A stretch of DNA of 64,000 bases from Ailurus styani (GCA_002007465.1 LNAC01000109.1:1275144-1339143), one strand, 5' to 3'; shown: positions 43,346 through 53,599, counted from the stretch's first letter. A program made the numbers and translations. Notes: generated from the sequence alone by a model not told the origin.

Positions 43346-45729
43346 AACACTGCTGTCCAGGATCTGAATGTGTGTGTGGAGGTGGGGAGGGGCGGAGTGC
43401 GGGGGCAGAGCTACAGAATCTCTCAGAGCTGGGGAAGAGGCAGGGAGATGGGGGGCACTGTTATTAACACCAGCAATGATCTCCTTCCCCTCTCCCTGAA
43501 CACCTGCTGGGTGCTGGGGCTGGCTTAGATGTTTAGTAATGCTGTCCCTTCTGACGATCGTCCAGGACAAGTAACATCAGCACTACTCACGATGTGCTAT
43601 TCATGACACAGTAGTAGAAGCAAGTGACCACAGGAAAGAAAATTCTGGATCAGAGGCCGGCAGGGTGGGAGTGGGGGCAGCAGGGGCCCTGCCAAGTTGG
43701 CCAGATCTCAGGGAGGATCAGCAGCCCTAGTGGGGAGCTAGAACATGAGATGGGAAACTGAGGCAGGAGCTGCACTCTGTAGCTGGGGTACTTCACGTGG
43801 GAAGAGGGCCCCTCATAAGTGGGCCCACAGGTTCCCAGGGTTCTGCCACCCACTGGGTCCGGGCCTGAGGCCATGAGACCCAGGCCAGCCTCAATGCCCG
43901 AGGAGCAGAAGCCGCTGATCCCTGCTCTGCCCAAGCCCAGAGCCCCAACCCCACAGAACGAATATTCGGCCACCCTGGCTGCAAAGGGCTAAGGAACGCT
44001 AGAAAGAGCGCAATGGCCAAACCTCCAGGGCGCCCTTGAGACCCCAGGGCTGGGCCACGCCCGGACCAGCTGCCAGGCTTCACGGTTGGCTTGCACAGTC
44101 CTGGATCAGACGGCCTCCCGGACACAGAGCAGGGACGGCGCCTGGGTTCCGGGGGCCTCAGTGCCCCAAAGCGGAGGGCCTCCATCAGACGGCAGAGCCG
44201 CCCTGCTCCGGACGGGAAGCCCCAGGAGAATCAGCAGTCTGTTGCCACACTTCCCCGACAGACAGAACTCTGACTCCCGGCCCTGCTCCCTTCCAGCGGG
44301 GTTGCGGGGGGGAGGGTGGTCAGTGGGGTGTCATGCCGCCCTCAGGGCAGCCCCTCAGGACTGACCCTCTCCTCCTTTCTGGGGCCCTGGGAAGCCAGGC
44401 AGAGGCAGAGGCCCTTTATGTGCCAGACAGGACCGTTGTCAAGGGACTGCAAATCTGCTTGAGGTGTCACAGGTCTGTTTTTAGAACAAGAATGTCACAT
44501 CAGCAGGAACTAGTGGCCAAAGATGGGGGGGGGGCGGGCGCAGGGAGAGCAGTGGCAAAGAGAAGGAGATGAGTGTCTGTCTTAAAGTTTTGGGGCTGCA
44601 GCCCCCCGCATCTAGGGCACATGTGCACTGCCCAGAGGGCTATCCACCCCCTAGCTTTATGAAGGAGGCCCTGTGCATGGGTTAAGTCACAGTGCTCCAA
44701 AGCGACAGGCAGGTGGCCTTGTCCCTGCACTGTGGACAGAGAAACAGGGGCTCCGGCTTCGGGGGGCTGGGCTCAAAGGGGGCCCCAGGCACCCGACTCC
44801 AGGGCCCAGGATACAGCACCTGCGGCACTTTGCCTAGGGGTTTCTCTCATCTCTGACTCTGTTGTGCCCAGTGGGCCAGGGACAAGTGCCCTGGAGGTAA
44901 CCCTTCACTGGCGACAGGTGGGAGTTTTTACCGAAGCCGGTCAGCAGCCTCACCTCGCAAGAGGGACAGCTCGCTCTGAGAGGCCCCCCCGGGATTTGGC
45001 TCAGCGGCCACCATGGCGACTCGCTTGCTAATGTCCCTTTATTGGCTGCCTTCCTGTCCCTGTCTCGATTCCCCTACGTGGGCTTCTGAAACATCTTGTA
45101 TTTGAATTCTTGTCTCAGGGCCCGCTTCCAGCGTCACTCAAGCCGAGCAGAGAAAAGAGGAGAAAGCGGGCCACTGGGGGGCCTCGTCGCTGTATAGCCT
45201 GGATGGAGGTGGTCCAGGGGAGGGGAGCCTGGCTCAAGCAGGCTGGCCATCATGGTGTGAGACCCAGGAGCATAGTCTCCAGGGAGGGAAGCTGCTCAAA
45301 CTGGTGTTGGCCGAGGATTCTATTCTCGGTAGCCCATCCAGATGACAGCAGGACCTAGAGACGGGGAATCAGGGTCCAGCCCTGGGAAAGGCAACTGGCC
45401 AGGCCTGGGCAGCTGGGCCAAAGCTTGAGGACCTTGGTGTGTAGCCACAGCGTTCATCCCTGCTAAGGCAGATGCCCAGAAGTGTCGACTCAACACACCC
45501 TGAGGGGCAGAGGCAAGGCTAGCACTGGGTAGAGACAGGATTCTTGGTCTTGGGGCCCACAGGATGGCTGACCCACTCAAGACCCCATCCCCAGGAGTCA
45601 GTAGGAATTGGCTCAGGCAAAGGGCAGGTGAGTTCTGGGCAGAAAGGTCTCACCTGGAGGAGGATAAGCAAGACAAGGGCATGCTCCCAAACATCTGGCT
45701 TGGGCCCTAAATTTCCCTTCACGTCCTCT
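43346..45729. other. GC-rich unique DNA, no repeat recognised
   Basis: CpG density is raised at 44030-44230. G runs at 44526-44540 could form a quadruplex. A 31-codon frame including stop, 45013-45105, starts in an ideal Kozak context (GCCACCATGG) but is too short to call. Frames at 44036-44572 (178 codons) and 43793-44185 (minus) show no recognisable domain. Confidence 0.4.
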
Positions 45730-46060
45730 CCCTCCTCTCTCTCCATCCCCACTGCCGCCTCTCGCCCAGGCTGGAGCAGCCTCTGGGCTGGCCTCCTCGC
45801 TCCAGCCCTCGCCCTTCTCCCATCCTCTGCTCCACAGAGCAGCCAGAAGGAACTGCCAATGAATCGGGTCTTTTGTTGACCCAAAGCCTTTGGTGGCCTC
45901 CGGTTTCCAGGCCTCCTTTGCTCCTTGTGTCCTGCACCTTCTCGCCCTGGGACCCTTAGAGTCCCCACTGGGTCCCACATTCCCTCGTCCCCGAATGACA
46001 TCCTGCCACCCTTCAGATCTCCACACAGACATCACTTTCTGAGAGAAACCTTCCGGGAAG
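45730..46060 (+). mobile_element. L2 fragment, plus strand
   Basis: CCACAGAGCAGCCAGAAGGA, AAGCCTTTGGTGGCCTCC, CTCGCTCCAGCCCTCGCCC and GAGAGAAACCTTCCGGGAAG follow diverged L2 ORF2 text. Gene-like frames on both strands here are byproducts of this remnant. Confidence 0.6.
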
Positions 46061-46387
46061 ATCCATTCAGAGAAACATTCTGTTACCAAAGGCCTCCTGA
46101 GCGCCATGAGGGCTCCAAGAGCCAAAGGGAGCAACGCACAAAAGAGCGGTTAAGAGATCTGGAGGAGAGATGGAGGGGCTTCCCCGTTTATCTAAGAGAC
46201 ATTCCAGAGAAGGGAAAGGAGGAAACAGTGGAGAAGCAATGTGTAATGGGACCATGAGTGAGAATTTTCAAGAGCTAGAGGCAGATTGTGGTTTGAGACG
46301 GCAAATAAAAAATGCACTCCAAGAAGAGACAACATAAATTAAGGTAAATCTGTATGCGGCTGTATGTTACTTAAACCACAGAATACA
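46061..46387. other. Unique DNA, no feature recognised
   Basis: No repeat or gene recognised. Confidence 0.4.
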
Positions 46388-46528
46388 GGGGCGCCTGGAC
46401 GGTTCAGTCGGTGAAGCATCTACCTTCAGCTCAGGTCACCATCTCGGGGTTCTGGGATCGAGTCCTGTGTTCGACTCCCTGCTCAGCGGGGAGTCTACTT
46501 CTCCCTCTGCCCCTCCCTGCCACTTGTG
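46388..46528 (+). mobile_element. CanSINE, plus strand, 3' truncated
   Basis: Head GGGGCGCCTGGACGGTTCAG and body are present, but the copy stops at CACTTGTGTTCTC without the CT tract end, AATAAA or poly-A. The next bases are L1, so the tail was probably lost with the left part of that L1. Confidence 0.93.
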
Positions 46529-46735
46529 TTCTCCATATCAAGTTAATTTTTGTGTAAGTTGTGAGATATAGGTAATCATGGCTATTTTTATTGCTTCTTA
46601 TATTTTTTATATGGATGTCCAGTTGTTCTGACACCATCTGTTGAACGATGAGCATTACTCCAGTGACTTGCCTTTACTCCTTTGTCAAAAGTCAACTGAC
46701 CATATTATGTGCACATCTGGTTCTGGTTTATAAAG
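46529..46735 (-). mobile_element. L1 ORF2 fragment, antisense
   Basis: TTTGTGTAAGTTGTGAGATA, GGATGTCCAGTTGTTCTGAC, ACCATCTGTTGAACGATGAG and CTCCTTTGTCAAAAGTCAAC are antisense L1 ORF2. Confidence 0.8.
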
Positions 46736-46822
46736 TCTCAAAATGTGAAAAACAGGATAGGGCTTTACCCATTGGGGAGAACGAGTGAGGAATTTAGATG
46801 GATACAATTGTGTAACTTTTTT

Positions 46823-47027
46823 AAGATTTTATTTATTTGTTTATTTATTTATTTATTTGACAAGAGAGAGAGCACAAGTAGGCAGAGCAGCAGGCAGAAG
46901 GAAAGGAAGAACCAGGCTTTCCACCGAGCAGGGAGCCTGATGCAGGACTCGATCCCAGGACCCTGACATCATGACCTGAGCCAAAGGCAGCCGCTTAACT
47001 GACTGAGCCACCTGGGGGCCCCATGAC
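46823..47027 (-). mobile_element. CanSINE, minus strand
   Basis: Long antisense tail with ATTTATTTATTTATTTGAC, body, and antisense head ACTGAGCCACCTGGGGGCCC. Flanked by TGTAACTTTTTT (46811-46822) and TGTAATTTTTTT (47028-47039), 11 of 12 matching. Confidence 0.96.
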
Positions 47028-47039
47028 TGTAATTTTTTT

Positions 47040-47460
47040 CAAAATATTGTAGCCATTCCAGCGGAGCTGTGGTTGTCAAAGTTGAGGTTCCCCGGGAAAC
47101 AGACTCAGAGATGGCGTTCAGCACCCAGAATGTTCATTAACAAGTGCTCTTGAGATCAACACCTGTTGGAAGGAAGGAAGCAGGAGCAAGACAGGGAGAG
47201 GGTGTGCCTCCCCTGGCCTCAGAGGGAGCATCAGAGCTGGACTGGCCCACCTCACTTGTCCCCAGTTAGCCAAATGGCAGGTGGGACCACATACACCAAG
47301 GCCACAAATGCACGGAAGGTGGTCTGAACAATCTGTCTTTACAGGTAATCATAGCTGGGGGATGCTTGGGGTTTTAACTTGCATCTCCCTTCTAAAAATG
47401 AAGTTGAGCCCCTTTTCATATGCTTACTGACCATTTTTGATGTACAGTCTGTGAAAAGGT
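47040..47460 (-). mobile_element. L1 antisense pieces around an unidentified insert
   Basis: AAAATATTGTAGCCATTCC at 47042 and GGTTTTAACTTGCATCTCCC with CCCCTTTTCATATGCTTACT at 47371-47430 are antisense L1 ORF2. Between them, 47065-47350 is another repeat-like stretch (GGAAACAGACTCAGAGATGG, AGAATGTTCATTAACAAG) that I cannot name. Confidence 0.5.
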
Positions 47461-47890
47461 GATGAAGTGATTTGGGGTCTTACTGAGACATGGAGGGACC
47501 CCTGTGGAACATCAGCTTCTGCACGTAGCACTGGGAAGGAGCCTGGAATGCCCTGGAAAATCCAAAATCCAGTCTCCCATTTCTATGGTTTCCCCGCTCA
47601 TAAAATCACTGGGATTCTGGCTAGAGGTGGTGGTTAAGAAGAAAGGAGGAGAAGTTGTCCTGTTTTAATCTAAACCCTGGCCCTCCAGAACTGAAGGATG
47701 TCTAGTTAACTCCAGAGGACTAGTGAAGTTGCCCCCAGGGGGCTGTCAGGGAGAGAAACCCAAGAGCTTCCCGGGAAAGGAAGTATCACACTCAAGTGGA
47801 AGAGGGGCCAGATCAGCCCCTCAGGTTGGCCGCGGGCTGAGCCCCAGGGCTCCAGGTCTGGGTCCCAGGAAAGGAGATGCACGAGAATGC
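47461..47890. other. Unique DNA, no feature recognised
   Basis: No repeat or gene recognised. Confidence 0.4.
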
Positions 47891-47894
47891 TGGA

Positions 47895-48060
47895 AGAACT
47901 CTGTATCCGTTGTCTATGCCAAACTCAGTGGTTTCAAACAACAAAACATTTCGTTTACTTATGAACTTGGGGTTTGGGCAGGGCTCACCTCTGCTGCAGG
48001 TAGTATTGGCTAGGGAACGTTCCCCGGGACCAGCAGCAAATACAATTTCCCCCGAGAATT
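47895..48060. mobile_element. Old interspersed repeat, 5' part
   Basis: GCCAAACTCAGTGGTTTCAA, ACAACAAAACATTTCG and GGGGTTTGGGCAGGGCTCAC match the class of element seen in fuller form at 58700-59797. Confidence 0.6.
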
Positions 48061-48124
48061 TTGGGTCTTGGGGCCTCATTTCACTACCTGATTATTATTT
48101 CACTATTCAATTATTTTTGACCAT

Positions 48125-48270
48125 CGACTCGGCGCCAGGCGCTGTCCCTAGTCCTTACCACACCCCTGCCACGGCGGTGTTACCATCCCCATTCCACAGA
48201 TGATGGAACAGAGGCTCCAAGGGAGTAAGTGATCTGCTTGGAGATACACAGGAAGGAAGCCAAAAGATTG
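48125..48270 (-). mobile_element. MIR, antisense
   Basis: GCGCCAGGCGCTGTCCCTAG, CCCCATTCCACAGATGATGG and AACAGAGGCTCCAAGGGAG follow antisense MIR. Confidence 0.85.
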
Positions 48271-48439
48271 GGGCTCCTGGGGGCTGCAGGCCGCCTCCTC
48301 CTGGGGGCTGGGCAGTTCCCAGGAAGAAGATCACGACAACATGCCAGGTGCACAGGGCCTCTCGAGCCTCCTGTCTCTGCGGCCTTGGGGCAGGGAGGAT
48401 GCCTGACCCGCTTACTCTGTTTGGGAGTCAAACAGTCAA

Positions 48440-48720
48440 TTAAAGGGCTTCATTATCTCATTTGAGGGTGCTGTAAAACACTTTGAATAGGCTGGTGCCT
48501 TACTGCAATCAAGCATTGAAAGGCTCTCGATCCCTAGAAGGAACGTTCCCTGATAAATTGCTCTTTTCACTGCAATGTGGCTAATGTGTCACCAGCCACC
48601 CCAGCAATGTCCACTGCAGATCTTTCTGCGTCTTCAAAAAGGATTTTAAAGAGAACGGATTCCCTCCCCAGAGAGAAAATCCTCCTCGAACTGACCAAGA
48701 ATGATGCCCGAACCCAGCTC
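48440..48720. promoter_or_regulatory. Candidate conserved regulatory element
   Basis: Repeat-free AT-balanced stretch between MIRs: AGTCAATTAAAGGGCTTC, GATAAATTGCTCTTTTCAC, GCAATGTGGCTAATGTGTC. It has homeobox-like CAATTAAA and GATA words. Texture suggests a conserved noncoding element; this is not proven by one sequence. Confidence 0.25.
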
Positions 48721-49115
48721 CCTCTCCTGCGATGTGCCGAGAAGGATCTCTGGGGCCGCTTTGGATCTGGGGCCACTCAGGAACCCCCAGGATCCACCCC
48801 CCACCGACCAGCTGCCAGTCATCCCACAAGCCCTGAATGAACACCACTGCGAGGAAAGCCACATGCCATCCGAACCCTGCCCTCCCTGACTTTACAATCC
48901 AAACTCGGCTCTGTGTCTGTTGCCCAGGATTCGGTTATGAATTTCCCGACAGCCATCCTGGCCAGGCAGCCATCCAGAGACTTGCGATTTAGTGATGGTG
49001 AAATTGAAGCACAATTTACTCAAAATCACACCTTCAGAATCTCAGGCCCTAACCCTTTCCTGAATCGGTTCCTGGGATACTGAAGAGCTGGAGCAAGGCC
49101 GCCCTCAGGAACAGG
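48721..49115. other. Unique DNA, no feature recognised
   Basis: No repeat clearly assignable; 48990-49050 may be a faint antisense MIR tail. Confidence 0.4.
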
Positions 49116-49119
49116 CAAA

Positions 49120-49275
49120 ATAATAATCATAATCATAAGTGACATCCGCTGGGCATTTCCCAATGGGCAGGCCTGGCCTCAGCACTCGCCCGCCCCGCCC
49201 CAAATCCTTACAAGCAGCCCTATTTACAGATAAAGAAACTGAGGCGAAACTGAGGCACAGGAGCGTGAGGGATAG
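49120..49275 (-). mobile_element. MIR-type SINE, antisense
   Basis: AATCCTTACAAGCAGCCCTA, TTTACAGATAAAGAAACTGA and GGCGAAACTGAGGCACAGGA are antisense MIR; the AATAATCATAATCATAA lead suggests the MIRb/MIR3 end. Confidence 0.8.
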
Positions 49276-49689
49276 GGATGTGGCGGCCCTGGCTCTCTCT
49301 TCCACAGGGCCCACCTTTGGTTTCTTAGAGGCGACACGGGCTGCCCTCCGTCACAGATCATGACAAAAAAGGACAAAAAGTGGAGAGGCACAGGCTGAGG
49401 ACTATGTAGGAGGGGAAGGGGGGGAGGCAGGAGGAAGCCATGGGAAGAAATGATGCATGGTGGGGGGAGAGAGAGAAGGAAAGACTTGGTGGCCCCCTGT
49501 CCTGCCCTAGCTCTGCCCAGTGACGACACAAGAAAGGGGATGACGGTCCCATTGTCACCATGGTGACTAAGGATCGCTGGTTGATTCAGTCAGTGAGTGT
49601 CCCTTAAGTACCTGTAGGAGCTCAGTCCCAGCATCAGCCCTTGGGAGGCCCAAGGAAAGCTGTATCCAGAGCTTCCTCTTCTCCCAACC
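49276..49689. other. Unique DNA, no feature recognised
   Basis: The stretch 49580-49640 weakly resembles an antisense L2/MIR terminus. Otherwise nothing. Confidence 0.4.
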
Positions 49690-49750
49690 TCCCCTAGCCT
49701 CTGTCTTCCCATCTGCAGAATGAGCATATGAATCCCTACCTCTCCGGCGG
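49690..49750 (+). mobile_element. MIR core fragment, plus strand
   Basis: CCTCTGTCTTCCCATCTGCA and GAATGAGCATATGAATCCCT match the MIR core. Confidence 0.6.
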
Positions 49751-49839
49751 ATCCGATGTAACAACACACGTCCGGGCCCCAAGGAGAAGCCCTGGACACA
49801 CCCATTTTTTTCCTTTACTCCTTCACTGAAGGCATTCTT

Positions 49840-49990
49840 TCATTTAATTCATTTAATTCCCTACCCGTGCACACACTCACACTCTATGAGAGAGACACCG
49901 TTATGCCCATTTTGCAGATAAGGAAACCAAAGCAGAGAAAAAAGATGTAACTAGCACAGCACAGAAGGGAGTAGAGGCCAAAATCCAGCT
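49840..49990 (-). mobile_element. MIR, antisense
   Basis: CATTTAATTCATTTAATTCC, TTATGCCCATTTTGCAGATA, AGGAAACCAAAGCAGAGAAA are antisense MIR in order. Confidence 0.8.
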
Positions 49991-50014
49991 CAGCCTGGCT
50001 GTCTAAGATGCAAT

Positions 50015-50073
50015 GTTGGTTGGTTGGTTGGTTGGTTGGTTGGTTGGTTGGTTGGTCGGTCGGTTGGTTGGTT
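50015..50073. repeat. (GGTT)n microsatellite
   Basis: Fourteen GGTT units with a two-unit GGTC interruption at about 50057. The tract starts in unique DNA after MIR, not in a SINE tail. Confidence 0.96.
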
Positions 50074-50441
50074 TTCTGTATCCCATACTCTACTATGGTG
50101 GAGCTGAGTCATGCCTGGTGTGTAAGTACAGATTTGTAGCAGAGAGGCTGGTGTCTGGTCCCACAGGTTCCTGGCCCTGCAAGCACCAGGGAAAGAAGAC
50201 CCTGTCCCTGAGATCAGGATAATGGCTGGTGAGGATTAAGCTGTGACTGTTTACATTAAGCCAGTCTACTACACTTTGGGGACCAGTAATCCTTTGCTGT
50301 GGGGTACAAGGGAGTGTGTGGGAAGGGCATCTCCAGCAAAGAATCAGAGCAATCTCTTCTTCCTGCAGCCCTATGGAAAGTGTGAGAAAGGGAGGTGCCT
50401 GAGGCCTGGCCCCTCTCAGAATAGGCCAAGGGGACATCCAT
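50074..50441. other. Unique DNA, no feature recognised
   Basis: No repeat or gene recognised. Confidence 0.4.
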
Positions 50442-51145
50442 TTGATTGGGGTCCTCCTCTGCTCAAGAACCCTCAGTGACTCCCCATGGCCCTCAGCGTT
50501 GTTTGTCAAACACAGGGGAGAAGATTCAAGGTCAGCTCACCTAGGGACTAGAGAAGAATCTAGAAAGAACCCAAGCCCCAGAAAAAGATGGCTCTTGCCC
50601 ACATTAAGTTCTTTTGACCCTCCTTCTCTTCTTTTTTCCACCCCACTTAAGCAACCCGTAGCCTCCACACCCAGGACTGACCCCTTCCTGGGCCCCTGAA
50701 TAGGTTGGGGGTCTCTGGGTTCCAGGGAAGTACAAACCCAGACTTTAAGAAGCCCTCACACTTAGCTCCAATCCCCAGCTCCCCAAATCTAACCTCCCAC
50801 CAGAGACCCCTCGTGACTCCTACCCATCACTCCTCTCCTGTGGCCCCTTTCCCACTGTGGGGAACTCACTGCCTCAGAGGGTAGCCTAGCACCCACCTCT
50901 AGGCCCTTGTGTTTGCCCCGCGTTCTTCCCGCAGGCTCTTCTTCCAGATCTTTGTAGGCGGGCTGCTGGTCCTGACCTCAGAGCATCCGCTCTCGCTCAC
51001 ATTACACTGGTTTATTGTTTCCAGAGCGTGTGCACGTCTTTACTTGTTTCTTGACAATAACCTCCCCCCACCTTCCAACTAGGACGTGTGTCTCGCTCAT
51101 CTGTGAGTCCCCAGCAGGGCCCGTCTGTCCCTCAGCTCAGGACTT
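50442..51145 (+). mobile_element. L2 fragments, plus strand
   Basis: CTGCTCAAGAACCCTCAGTG with ACTCCCCATGGCCCTCAG at 50459-50496, CTCTAGGCCCTTGTGTTTGC with CTTCTTCCAGATCTTTG at 50900-50955, and TTTACTTGTTTCTTGACAAT with CATCTGTGAGTCCCCAGC at 51041-51115 occur in L2 order. The middle (50520-50890) is too diverged to align by eye. Confidence 0.65.
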
Positions 51146-51244
51146 GCCTCTGACAGCAGCCTTCTGAGTCAGAGGAACAGACACACATGAAGAAGGTCTT
51201 GTCAGCCAGTCACTCCATGTGTGACCACACGCGTGGGTCACATG

Positions 51245-51410
51245 TCTTTGCACTTACCGGGTGCCACGCGGGCTACAAAGGGCTCCTGCCATCACCCTTT
51301 CCAGCTCTTTGGGGTGGCACTATTGTCCCCATCTTACAGACAGAGAAACTGAGGCCCTGAAGGGCCCCCGCTGGCAAAGAGGGGGGACTCGAGTCCAAAA
51401 GTGAAGATCT
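51245..51410 (-). mobile_element. MIR, antisense
   Basis: CACTTACCGGGTGCCACGCG, GCACTATTGTCCCCATCTTA, CAGACAGAGAAACTGAGGCC are antisense MIR. Confidence 0.88.
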
Positions 51411-51604
51411 GCCTCCCAGCCCAGATTCTCTCTACCACGCTGGCAGACTCACAGAACATTCTGTCCTCTGTTCCGCAAATCCAAGCCGCAGGTGTGGAAA
51501 AGTCAGAGCCTTTTTCCCCCTCTGAGGACAAATGCTCAAAGGGGATCTTGGGTCTGTTTTGAGCAATGGCGGCATGGGATCAGAGACTTGAAAGAAGGGC
51601 TCAA

Positions 51605-51790
51605 GATCTTCCAGGCCACGCCCTTCCATTTTACAATGGAGAAACTGAGTCCTGCCCCACCCCACCCCCACCCCTACCCCCTGCTCATGAGATACATGTG
51701 CATGCATGCTCTCTCTCTCAAACAAAATCTTTTTAAAAATATAATAAAATTAAATAAGATAAAATAAAATAAAATAAAATAAAATAAAAT
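51605..51790 (+). mobile_element. MIR scrap and CanSINE tail fragment before a gap
   Basis: The part 51628-51655 (TTTTACAATGGAGAAACTGA) is an antisense MIR scrap. From 51678 a CanSINE 3' part (CCCTGCTCATGAGATAC, CTCTCTCTCTCAAACAAAAT) runs into a TAAAA/AAAAT tract that ends at the assembly gap. The SINE head is missing. Confidence 0.7.
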
Positions 51791-51953
51791 NNNNNNNNNN
51801 NNNNNNNNNNNNNNNNNNNNNNNNNNNNNNNNNNNNNNNNNNNNNNNNNNNNNNNNNNNNNNNNNNNNNNNNNNNNNNNNNNNNNNNNNNNNNNNNNNNN
51901 NNNNNNNNNNNNNNNNNNNNNNNNNNNNNNNNNNNNNNNNNNNNNNNNNNNNN
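51791..51953. other. Assembly gap (163 N)
   Basis: Unresolved bases directly after an AAAAT tract. The repeat very likely caused the gap. Open frames crossing it are meaningless. Confidence 1.
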
Positions 51954-51984
51954 CACCCCCGTCCCCACCAGCAGTGTTTCTCCC

Positions 51985-52095
51985 CTCCTCCATTCATTCA
52001 ATAAACACTTAGTGGGGCCAGACCCAACGTTCTAGGCTCTGGGGATATAGCCCCAAGCCAGGCAGACAAAACCCACATCCCTGGTCTCAAGACAG
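51985..52095 (-). mobile_element. L2 3' end, antisense
   Basis: CCATTCATTCAATAAACACT, CGTTCTAGGCTCTGGGGATA and GGTCTCAAGACAGTGATAAA are antisense L2 terminus. Confidence 0.85.
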
Positions 52096-52419
52096 TGATA
52101 AAGAAATATGGTGAATGGGCTGAAGGGCAACGGAAAGACCACCTTCTTTTCCACTCGGGGGCCCCCGGCACATGTGAAAGGAAGGGGAGAGAGCGGGGTA
52201 GGGACAGGGAGAAGGTAAAGCCGGGTGACCCAGGTGGAGCCCCGGGGCCCGTGTCCCAGTGTCCCGGTGTCCCGTGTCAGCAGAGCCAGCCCCAGGGGCT
52301 TGTGACCTACGCAGTCACTTGCTTGCTGTCAGGCTCTGTTCTGGCCATTGTGAAATGCTTCATGATCTCCGAAACGAGGGCCCTGCACTTTGATTTTGCA
52401 TTGGGTCTCACAAATTATG
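52096..52419. other. Unique DNA, no feature recognised
   Basis: No repeat or gene recognised; a GTGTCCC triplet repeat occurs at 52251-52276. Confidence 0.4.
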
Positions 52420-52560
52420 TAGCCAGTCCCAAACTGGCAGAGGAGGAAATGAGGCCCAGAGACCTCGGTCACTTGCCCGAGGTCCACACAGCTTGCAGGC
52501 AACAGAGCCTGGACTGAAACCCAGGCCCGCCGGCCAGAGGCGGGCCTCATGTCAAACATG
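52420..52560 (-). mobile_element. MIR, antisense
   Basis: GGCAGAGGAGGAAATGAGGC, GTCACTTGCCCGAGGTCCAC, ACAGAGCCTGGACTGAAACC and CAGGCCCGCCGGCCAGAG are antisense MIR. Confidence 0.88.
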
Positions 52561-52737
52561 GCGCCGCCATATTGCCACAGAAAAGACATCTCTTCAGGCT
52601 CTTATTGTCCAGAGAAGTTTTAGCAGAGCTTGAGGGAGAGCAAAGCTTTTCTGTCAGGTCGTTCTGAAGGAAGAAGAGTCTCATGGGGGCCCACGAGGTG
52701 GGAGCCACTAGAGAAGGAACGGGCGATCCATTTAGGC

Positions 52738-52835
52738 CATTTGAGCAAACACCTAGTGTGAGGCCAACGCTGAAAAGAGAAGGGTAAAAACAAAGTGGTC
52801 TCTGTCCTCACAGAACTAACAAATTAGTAGAGGTC
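52738..52835 (-). mobile_element. L2 3' end, antisense
   Basis: TTGAGCAAACACCTAGTGTG, GTGGTCTCTGTCCTCACAGA and ACTAACAAATTAGTAGAGG follow antisense L2. Confidence 0.7.
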
Positions 52836-52964
52836 AAGTGGCCAGCCCCCATGGGCATGGGACAAGATGAACCTCATTGCGATGGCTGCCCAGGGAAGGG
52901 AGTCGGGGAGGGGCTGCAGGCAGGGTCACAGCTACATATACTGCTGGGGGTGGGGAGGGCTATT

Positions 52965-53145
52965 CTGTGTCTGGCGCTGTGCTGTGTGTTTTCCAGCATT
53001 ATCTTGGCTCCTCACTGCAATCCAGGAGACGGGATCTCTTATCATCCTGTTTTATGGAAGCCTCCTGATTTCAGGAGAAACAGAGCCTGCCCAGAGACTG
53101 AACCACTAGTTCCAGACCAGAACTCAGGCGAGTCTGACATCAAAG
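52965..53145 (-). mobile_element. MIR, antisense
   Basis: TGTCTGGCGCTGTGCTGTGT, ATCATCCTGTTTTATGGAAG and CCAGAACTCAGGCGAGTCTG are antisense MIR, with a small rearrangement in the middle. Confidence 0.8.
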
Positions 53146-53204
53146 GCCACATTCTAAATCCGTCCACAGCCTTGCCTGGCGGAATCACAGGTACAGAGAG
53201 GAGG

Positions 53205-53445
53205 AAGAGGCCCTGGAAAGGTCATGGAAGGCTTCCCGGAGGAGGTGACACCAGAGGTCAAATAAAGGTGTGTCTGTCAGCCTGTGCAAGGGGCCAGAGG
53301 TGGTGAGAGTGTATGTAGGAGGGAAGGAGGTATTCTCAATGAAGGACAGAGGCTGGGGCTGTGAGTGGTGGTTGATGGGGCCACCGGAGTGAGAAGAGAC
53401 CAGACTGCAGTGAGCCTTGAATGTCTCATGCACAGCTTAGTTGCA
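53205..53445 (-). mobile_element. L2 fragment, antisense
   Basis: GGTCATGGAAGGCTTCCCGG, AGGAGGTGACACCAGAGGTC and GACCAGACTGCAGTGAGCCT follow antisense L2 ORF2. It lies just right of the antisense L2 terminus at 52738, and with the MIR at 52965 removed the two could be one L2 copy. Confidence 0.7.
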
Positions 53446-53599
53446 AACAACAGCGTCCCTTCTGGTCTCATAGAAAAAGAATTTATTTTTAAATCTTGAG
53501 GAACCTGCCACAGCCGAGAGGACATGAGAAGACATGACATGACAATGAAATGTCATGTGGTATCAGGGATGGGATCTTGGGAGAGAAAAAGGATGTTAG

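Noticed and set aside
44036..44572. 178-codon frame in GC-rich DNA
   Set aside because: No domain, overlapping frames on both strands, no repeat-independent support.
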